Of a stretch of 64,000 bases of DNA, positions 58,849 to 64,000 are shown one piece after another (position 1 is the first letter of the stretch; the number at the start of each line of letters is the position of its first letter). The stretch spans positions 7,398,501 through 7,462,500 of the forward strand of contig NZ_JAPEPO010000001.1 in assembly GCF_026340095.1 (NCBI RefSeq), given 5' to 3'. A model generated the notes under the pieces. That model did no database searches and had not been told where the DNA came from. It saw only the letters and a program-made list of their open reading frames with translations. The DNA comes from Streptomyces sp. NBC_01446 (lineage in GTDB: Bacteria; Actinomycetota; Actinomycetes; Streptomycetales; Streptomycetaceae). The translations under genes and the position numbers were made by a program.

Positions 58849-59388
58849 ATGTCACTCCCGCACGCGATCCTCACGGCCCTCCTGGAGAAGCCGTCGTCGG
58901 GCCTCGAACTGACGCGCCGCTTCGACAAGTCGATCGGCTACTTCTGGTCGGCCACGCACCAGCAGATCTACCGCGAGCTGGGCCGCCTGGAACGCGAGGG
59001 GTACATCAGGGCCCTGCCCGCGCCGACGCCCGCGCGCGGCCAGAAGAAGGAGTACGAGGTCCTGCCCGAGGGCCGCGCCGAACTGGCCCGCTGGACCGCC
59101 GCGAGCCAGGACCCCAAACCGCTGCGCGACCCGCTGCTCCTGCGCCTGCGCGCCGCCGCCGTCGTCGGCACCGACGGCATCGAGGCCGACCTGCGCCGCC
59201 ATCTCGACCTGCACCGGCGGCAGTTGGCGGAGTACGAGGAGATCGAGAAGCGCGACTTCCCGCCCGGCCTCGACTCCGTAGAGAACCGCCTGCAACACGT
59301 CGTGCTGCGCGCGGGCATCGACCTGGAGACCTTCTGGGCGCGCTGGCTCGAAGAGACCCTGGAGGAACTCGGCCTCGACCCGTCCTAG
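58849..59388 (+). CDS. PadR-family transcriptional regulator
   Basis: The protein is 179 residues. The N-terminal winged helix is HAILTALLEKPSSGLELTRRFDKSIGYFW, IYRELGRLEREGYIRA (in parts); the C-terminal helical dimer domain is LDLHRRQLAEYEEIEKRDFP. PadR proteins repress stress or transport genes. It overlaps the convergent oxidoreductase by four bases. Target unknown. Confidence 0.9.
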   Translation: MSLPHAILTALLEKPSSGLELTRRFDKSIGYFWSATHQQIYRELGRLEREGYIRALPAPTPARGQKKEYEVLPEGRAELARWTAASQDPKPLRDPLLLRLRAAAVVGTDGIEADLRRHLDLHRRQLAEYEEIEKRDFPPGLDSVENRLQHVVLRAGIDLETFWARWLEETLEELGLDPS

Positions 59389-60488
59389 CCTACGGTCGCC
59401 GCCTCCGGGTCCCAGTCCGCCGGCACGGGCGGGGGTGGCGTCGGGCAGGTGGCGATCCGGGTGAACTCGGCGTGTTCGGCCGAGTGCGTGATCGCCGTCA
59501 TCGTCTGCAGGACGTGCAGGGCCAGTGCTCCCGACGCACGTGGTGCACCGCCCCGGCGGATCGCCCGCGCCAGGTCGAGCACGCCGAGCCCGCGCCCGTC
59601 GACGCGCCCCGCGACCGGCAGGTCGCGCCAGTCGTCCGCCCCGTTGGCCCGCACCTTCAGCGGCCCGCGGAAGGTGTTGGGGTCCGGCACCGCGAGGACG
59701 CCCTCCGTGCCGGTGACCTCGAACTGGATACGCGGCACCGCCGAGTCGAAGCTGAACACCGACGTCGCCCGCACCCCCGACGCGAACTCGACGAGCGCCG
59801 ACACATGCGTCGGCACCACCACCGGGAACACCTGCCCCGCCTTGGGCCCCGACCCGACGACGCGCTCCTCGCGCGCGCGTGCCGCCGAGGCCGCCACACG
59901 CGATACTCCGCCGAACAGCGCCACCAGCGCCGTCAGGTAGTACGGCCCCAGGTCGAACAGCGGTCCCGCGCCCGGCTGGTAGAAGAACGCCGGATCGGGG
60001 TGCCAGCGCTCCGGCCCAAGACCCTGCACCGCCGTCGTCGCCGCCACCGGCTCACCGATGTGCCCCGCCCCGACGGCCCGCAGCGCCGACTGGAGCCCCG
60101 CGCCGAGGAACGTGTCCGGCGCGTTCCCCACAAGAAGCCCCCGCTCCGCCGCCTGGGCGAGCACCTTCTCGGCCTCGCCGGGGGCCAGGGCGATCGGCTT
60201 CTCGCCGTACACGTGCTTCCCGGCCCGCAGCGCCTGCGTCGCGACCTGCACGTGGGCGGCCGGCACGGTGAGGTTCACGACGAGCTCGACCTCTGGAACG
60301 GCGAGCACCGTCGCCACGTCGCCGGCGACCGGTACGCCGTGCTCGCGCGCGACGGCCGTGGCGCGGCCCGCGTCGAGGTCGGCGACCCCCACCACCCGCA
60401 GATCGGGAAAGGCGGACAGTGTCCGCAGATACTCCTTGCTGATGACGCCCGCCCCGACGACGGCGACACCGACCGGCCCCGAACTCAC
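59385..60488 (-). CDS. Gfo/Idh/MocA-family oxidoreductase
   Basis: The protein is 367 residues. NAD(P)-binding GVAVVGAGVISKEYLRTL, GVADLDAGRA and the family motif GKHVYGEKPIAL are present. The C-terminal domain has FFYQPGAGPLFDLGPYYLTAL. It probably oxidises a sugar or inositol. GTG at 60488 has GGGGG upstream. It stands alone, so the substrate is unknown. Confidence 0.9.
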   Translation of the reverse strand: MSSGPVGVAVVGAGVISKEYLRTLSAFPDLRVVGVADLDAGRATAVAREHGVPVAGDVATVLAVPEVELVVNLTVPAAHVQVATQALRAGKHVYGEKPIALAPGEAEKVLAQAAERGLLVGNAPDTFLGAGLQSALRAVGAGHIGEPVAATTAVQGLGPERWHPDPAFFYQPGAGPLFDLGPYYLTALVALFGGVSRVAASAARAREERVVGSGPKAGQVFPVVVPTHVSALVEFASGVRATSVFSFDSAVPRIQFEVTGTEGVLAVPDPNTFRGPLKVRANGADDWRDLPVAGRVDGRGLGVLDLARAIRRGGAPRASGALALHVLQTMTAITHSAEHAEFTRIATCPTPPPPVPADWDPEAATVG

Positions 60489-60741
60489 GCTGCCCCCAAG
60501 GCGGATGCGTAGGTGGTGCGGCCGCTCCCGCGCGGCTCCGGAGACGGTAGGACGCCCGGAGGGGAGCGGACAAGGGCGCGTCCCGGGCGGACTCCGCCCA
60601 CGGCGTACGTCGCGGTCTCGTAGTCCTTCCAGAGCCAACGTGTGGGCCGGGCCGGGCGCAAGCGGACGGGAGCCGGGCAAGTGACAGGTTCCATCGTCCG
60701 GCCCGCCGGGCCCGGTGGCCGTCCGGCCCGGAGGGCCCTGC

Positions 60742-61752
60742 TCAGGACCCGGTGGCGACGCTCCGTTCGGTGGAGTAGGCGCCCCACGTCCCGTCGGGCA
60801 GCTGGGCCCGGATCCGCACCCGGTGCCGGACGCCGCCCTCCTTGCCCACGTAGAAACTGTTCCGCGCCGTGCCCTTGGGCGGGGCGTCGCCCCAGACGAG
60901 CGTGGTGGCCTGGCGGCCGTCGAGGTAGATGCGGTACGCGGGCACGGTGCCGCCCGTGCGCGGCGGCGTCCACGACAGGTCGATGTAGTACGCGCCGCCG
61001 TCCTGGCGGGACGTGGCGCGGAAGTCGGTGGGGGCGGTGCCGGGGCCCTCGTCGGAGCCCTTCGCGGTGGTGAGCCTGAGGGCCGGGCCCGCGGGGGAGG
61101 TGTTGTCGGCGGCGTCGCGCGCCTTCACGGTGAACGAGTAGGTGGTGCCCGGCCGCAGCCCGGTGATCAGCGCCCGGGTCTCGCCCCCGCCGACGCTGTG
61201 GATCTTCGATGCACCTTGGTAGATGTCGTACGAGACGACGCCCTTGTCGTCCTTCGACGCGCCCCACGACAGCGAAGCCGCCCGGCCGCCGTCCGCCCGG
61301 CCGCGCAGCGCTCCCGGCCGGGTCGGGGCCGACCGGTCCTCGGCCACGGCGGCCGGTGTCGTGACGGCCACCTTCGGACTGAGCGGTCCGAGTGCGCCGT
61401 CGGTGTCCTCGGCCCGAACGGAGAAGGTGTAGGCGGAGCGCGGGTGCAGCCCTACGACGTCGACCATGTGCTGTTCGCCCGGCACCTCCTTCACCTTGGT
61501 GGCGCCCCGGTACACCGTGTAGCCCGTGACCTCGGCGGCTCCCTCGGGTCGGCTCCACATGACGTGGACGGAGGTGGCGCTGCCCGCCTGCGCCGTGACT
61601 CCGGCGGGGGCCGTGAGGGAGGGCCCCTGCCGGGTGTCGTTGTCGAGCAGGCCGCACGAGGTGGCGAACAGGAGCGCGGCGGCGCAGGTCGTGTACGCCA
61701 GCGGGGCGCGTCCGGGGATGCGTCGCACGGCAGGCCTTCCACTCGGAAGCAT
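60742..61752 (-). CDS. Fibronectin type III lipoprotein
   Basis: The protein is 336 residues. A lipobox (LLFATSC-G) follows a signal sequence, so the cysteine should be acylated. Three FN3 domains follow (PAGVTAQAGSATSVHVMWSRP; PGALRGRADGGRAASLSWGAS; PTDFRATSRQDGGAYYIDLSW) with the usual Y-x-Y/F strands. It is probably an envelope-bound carbohydrate- or protein-binding lipoprotein. ATG at 61752 is preferred; 61773 and 61788 are in frame too. It is divergent from the chitosanase-like gene. Confidence 0.87.
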   Translation of the reverse strand: MLPSGRPAVRRIPGRAPLAYTTCAAALLFATSCGLLDNDTRQGPSLTAPAGVTAQAGSATSVHVMWSRPEGAAEVTGYTVYRGATKVKEVPGEQHMVDVVGLHPRSAYTFSVRAEDTDGALGPLSPKVAVTTPAAVAEDRSAPTRPGALRGRADGGRAASLSWGASKDDKGVVSYDIYQGASKIHSVGGGETRALITGLRPGTTYSFTVKARDAADNTSPAGPALRLTTAKGSDEGPGTAPTDFRATSRQDGGAYYIDLSWTPPRTGGTVPAYRIYLDGRQATTLVWGDAPPKGTARNSFYVGKEGGVRHRVRIRAQLPDGTWGAYSTERSVATGS

Positions 61753-61874
61753 TGGTACAGACCTGTATGTCATGAGTGACGGGGTCACATCAAGAGGTGG
61801 TGTCGCGCGCGTCGGTTCCCGTCCGGCCCCCGAGGAGTGGACTACGCGCTCAGGTGCGCCCAGATTGGGTTTTT

Positions 61875-62627
61875 GTGAACATACGTAGCATTCCCCTCAT
61901 ATCTTCCTTCGTGACGCGCACGCGCCCGCCGGTCCTGGCCGCTGTCTGCAGTGCCGCCCTGCTCGTCCCTGCGCCCCCCGCGCTCGCCCACACGCCGGAC
62001 GCCCGCGAGCGCGCACCGCGCCGGGCCGGGGGAGCCCAGGAAGGCTCCGTGATGGCCGCGGACCTGCTGGGCAAGGTGAAAGGGTGCGCGCAGATCTCAC
62101 GCGGCCGCTACCGCAGCGACGAACAGGCGCCCGCGAACATACCGGTCTGCGGCAAGGGTGACGCCGTGTACTGGAAGGCCGACATGGACATCGACTGCGA
62201 CGGCCGCCCGGGAGTCCACTGCAACACGCGCACCGACCCGCTGTTCATGAGCACCACCGCCTACCAGGACTCCCACGGCTCAGCTCTCGGCGCGGAGAGC
62301 CTCCCGTACGTTGTCGTCCCCGGCGCGAGCCCCATATGGACCCCCGCGTCCCACGGCATCCGCGGCGGAACAGTGGCCGCGATCATCTACCGGGACAAGA
62401 TCCAGTACGCCGTCGTCGGCGACACAGGACCGAACGACGTCATCGGCGAGGCCTCGTACGCCACCGCGGTGAACCTCGGTATCAACCCGGATCCCGTACA
62501 GGGCGGCGCCGCCGGCGAGGTCACCTACATCCTGTTCAAGAACACCACTGTGCGGCCCATCGAGAGCCACGGGGCCGCGGTGGCGCTGGGCGAGGCGCAG
62601 GCGAAGAAGTTCCTGTCCGTCAACTGA
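61875..62627 (+). CDS. GH75 chitosanase-like secreted protein
   Basis: The protein is 250 residues from GTG at 61875. A signal peptide ends at PPALAHT. The mature domain matches family 75: DAVYWKADMDIDCDGRPGVHCN, DPLFMSTTAYQDSHG, LPYVVVPG and VVGDTGPNDVIGEASYATAV. The acidic pair is expected at DMDIDCDG and in GEASYA. These enzymes hydrolyse chitosan outside the cell. No ribosome-binding site is clear. It is divergent from an FN3 lipoprotein; the pair may act on chitin-type polymers. Confidence 0.88.
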   Translation: MNIRSIPLISSFVTRTRPPVLAAVCSAALLVPAPPALAHTPDARERAPRRAGGAQEGSVMAADLLGKVKGCAQISRGRYRSDEQAPANIPVCGKGDAVYWKADMDIDCDGRPGVHCNTRTDPLFMSTTAYQDSHGSALGAESLPYVVVPGASPIWTPASHGIRGGTVAAIIYRDKIQYAVVGDTGPNDVIGEASYATAVNLGINPDPVQGGAAGEVTYILFKNTTVRPIESHGAAVALGEAQAKKFLSVN

Positions 62628-62670
62628 GCCAGAAACAAGCTGGGTTGGGGCGACGGATCCACGCGGCGCG

Positions 62671-62699
62671 CCGGGGCGACGGGTGAGCCGCCGCCCCGG
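62671..62699. terminator. Hairpin between chitosanase-like gene and dhaM
   Basis: CCGGGGCGACGG pairs with CCGCCGCCCCGG with one A-C mismatch and a 5-nt loop. It lies between two convergent genes. Confidence 0.65.
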
Positions 62700-62703
62700 G
62701 CCC

Positions 62704-63138
62704 TCACACCTTCCGGTACGTGTACGCCTCGACGGCAGCCGCCTCGACCGCGTCCAGATCCGCCCCCGCCGACGCCGTGACGACGGCGGCCACGGCACCC
62801 TCGACGAACGGGGCGTCCACCAGGCGCGCCCCGTCCGGGAGTTCGTCGCCCTCCGCGAGCAGCGCCTTCACCGTGAGGACCGCGCTGCCCAGATCGGCGA
62901 GTAGGGCGATGCCCGCACCCCGGTCCACCGACCGCGCGGCGCCGCAGATCAGCTCGGCGCTGGTGCCGAGCCCGCCGCCCTCGGTACCGCCCGCCGGCGC
63001 CAGGGGGACGACCGCACCGCCGCCCGCGAGCGCCTTCGCCAGTTCCGCCACCGACTCGGCGACGGCGCGGCTGTGCGACACGAGGACGATCCCGACGAGC
63101 TTCTCCTGACCGCTGCCCACGTTCGCGGGATCACTCAT
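62704..63138 (-). CDS. dhaM: DhaM, phosphotransfer subunit of dihydroxyacetone kinase
   Basis: The protein is 144 residues, one EIIA-Man-like domain. The phosphorylated histidine is His22 in GIVLVSHSRAVAES; GGTEGGGLGTSAELI and ADLGSAVLTVKALL fit. It takes phosphate from HPr and passes it to ADP bound on DhaL. ATG at 63138 overlaps the dhaL stop by eight bases, so all three dha genes are one operon. Confidence 0.93.
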   Translation of the reverse strand: MSDPANVGSGQEKLVGIVLVSHSRAVAESVAELAKALAGGGAVVPLAPAGGTEGGGLGTSAELICGAARSVDRGAGIALLADLGSAVLTVKALLAEGDELPDGARLVDAPFVEGAVAAVVTASAGADLDAVEAAAVEAYTYRKV

Positions 63139-63733
63139 CGCGGGCCGCCTCGGCCAGCGCCCCGATGAGCAGCGCCGACGACGTGGCGCCCGGGTCCTGA
63201 TGCCCGATGCTGCGCTCGCCCAGATAGCTCGCCCGCCCCTTGCGCGCCTGCATCGGTGTCGTCGCGAGCGCGCCCTGTTCGGCGGCGGTGGCGGCCGCGT
63301 CGAAGGAGGTGCCGAGCGCGTCGACCGCGGGCACCAACGCGTCGATCATGGTCTTGTCGCCCGGCGCGGCACCGCCCAGCGTCATGACCGCGTCCACCCC
63401 GGTCCGCAGCGCCGCGGCGAGTTCCGCCTCGCTGACCTCGGGGGCGTCCCCGAGCGCCTTGCCCGTACGGCGCAGGAGCGTCCCGTACAGCGGGCCCGAC
63501 GCGCCGCCCACGGTCGAGATCAACTGGCGCCCGGCGAGGGTGAGGACACCGCCGGGGGTGGCCGGTGACTCCTTCTCCAGGACGGCGCTCACGGCGACGA
63601 AGCCGCGCTGCAGATTGCTGCCGTGGTCGGCGTCACCGATCGGCGAGTCGAGTTCGGTGAGCCGGGCCGCCTCCCGGTCGACGGCCGCGGTGGCCGCGGT
63701 GAGCCAGCGTCGGAAGAAATCGGCGTCGAGCAC
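63131..63733 (-). CDS. dhaL: DhaL, ADP-binding subunit of dihydroxyacetone kinase
   Basis: The protein is 200 residues. Metal/ADP-binding LDSPIGDADHGSNLQRGF (with Asp34, Asp36, His37 region), GGASGPLYGTLLRR, GDKTMIDALVPAV and RKGRASYLGERSIGHQDPGA (20) are typical. GTG at 63733 has AAGGAG upstream. With DhaK and DhaM it phosphorylates dihydroxyacetone using PEP. Confidence 0.95.
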   Translation of the reverse strand: MLDADFFRRWLTAATAAVDREAARLTELDSPIGDADHGSNLQRGFVAVSAVLEKESPATPGGVLTLAGRQLISTVGGASGPLYGTLLRRTGKALGDAPEVSEAELAAALRTGVDAVMTLGGAAPGDKTMIDALVPAVDALGTSFDAAATAAEQGALATTPMQARKGRASYLGERSIGHQDPGATSSALLIGALAEAARDE

Positions 63734-63777
63734 GTCATCTCCTTGCGTGGTGGTGATGGTTCGGACGATGGGCTGCC

Positions 63778-64000
63778 TCACATGCCCCAGCGCAGGCCCG
63801 CCGTGCTGACGGGCGCGTCCCACAGGCGCAGCAGCTCCTCGTCGACCTGGCACAGGGTGACGGAGGCACCGGCCATGTCGAGCGAGGTGACGTAGTTCCC
63901 GACGAGAGTGCGGGCCACCGGCACGCCGCGCCCGCTGAGCACGCGCTGGACCTCGGCGTTGAACCCGTAGAGCTCCAGCAGCGGGGTCGCGCCCATGCCG
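63778..64000 (-). CDS. dhaK: DhaK, dihydroxyacetone-binding subunit (C-terminal part)
   Basis: The visible 73 codons read MGATPLLELYGFNAEVQRVL, ARTLVGNYVTSLDMAGASVT, and DEELLRLWDAPVSTAGLRWG. This is the typical DhaK C-terminus; the gene continues past the right edge of the window, so the covalent-binding histidine cannot be checked. It is 44 bp upstream of dhaL. Confidence 0.92.
   Translation of the reverse strand, partial: GMGATPLLELYGFNAEVQRVLSGRGVPVARTLVGNYVTSLDMAGASVTLCQVDEELLRLWDAPVSTAGLRWGM

Noticed and set aside
60489..60741. Small minus-strand frame of about 69 codons (MEPVTCPAPVRL...)
   Set aside because: No ribosome-binding site and a Pro/Arg-rich translation I cannot match to any family; probably the spacer between two genes.

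Overview
The window is a high-GC actinobacterial chromosome segment, almost certainly from a Streptomyces. The reasons are codon usage with G or C at nearly every third position, frequent GTG starts, a complete whiE-type spore-pigment polyketide locus, a TerA/TerD-like protein, a class F sortase, a PucR regulator and CYP157-like cytochrome P450 sequence. The species cannot be fixed from sequence alone. No rRNA, tRNA or CRISPR array was seen.

Layout. 1-12385: a partial Pro/Gln-rich protein, a TerA-like protein, an HpnB-like glycosyltransferase, glutamate racemase, a membrane protein, an O-antigen-ligase-like protein, apolipoprotein N-acyltransferase, a Nudix hydrolase, and a 3-hydroxybutyrate dehydrogenase/PucR regulator/MHS transporter group. 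12386-15081: a 33-bp tandem repeat array, a secreted repeat protein and a class F sortase, possibly substrate and enzyme. 15097-24891: the spore-pigment locus, a divergent FAD hydroxylase plus a seven-gene operon (SchA/CurD-like protein, cupin, KSalpha, KSbeta, ACP, two cyclases) and a convergent O-methyltransferase.

Two IS605/IS1341-type TnpB elements lie close together and both empty sites can be rebuilt. The first (16780-18219) sits exactly between the native ribosome-binding site and the ATG of the pigment hydroxylase. The second (26206-27671) splits a small conserved gene. Both follow TTCA(T/C). A third, truncated tnpB (about 33330-33758) is fused in frame to an N-terminally truncated P450 that lacks the ExxR motif.

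28005-43000: envelope genes (LCP protein, SLT transglycosylase), a metallo-beta-lactamase-fold protein, a P450, a secreted 9-residue-repeat protein, a DUF1275 protein, a nickel/cobalt permease under a cobalamin riboswitch with a divergent ArsR regulator, pyrophosphatase, a short Rho paralogue, and various enzymes. 43032-53169: a membrane, glycosylation and redox block (LPG-synthase-like protein, polytopic GT-C-like protein, membrane molybdopterin oxidoreductase, methyltransferase, DUF2064, GT2, two-component system, NAD epimerase). 53379-64000: VOC protein, peptide deformylase, acetyltransferase, a MarR regulator and a 2,4-dienoyl-CoA reductase with matching palindromic operators, PadR regulator, oxidoreductase, FN3 lipoprotein, GH75 chitosanase-like protein and the dihydroxyacetone kinase genes dhaM-dhaL-dhaK (dhaK cut by the window edge).
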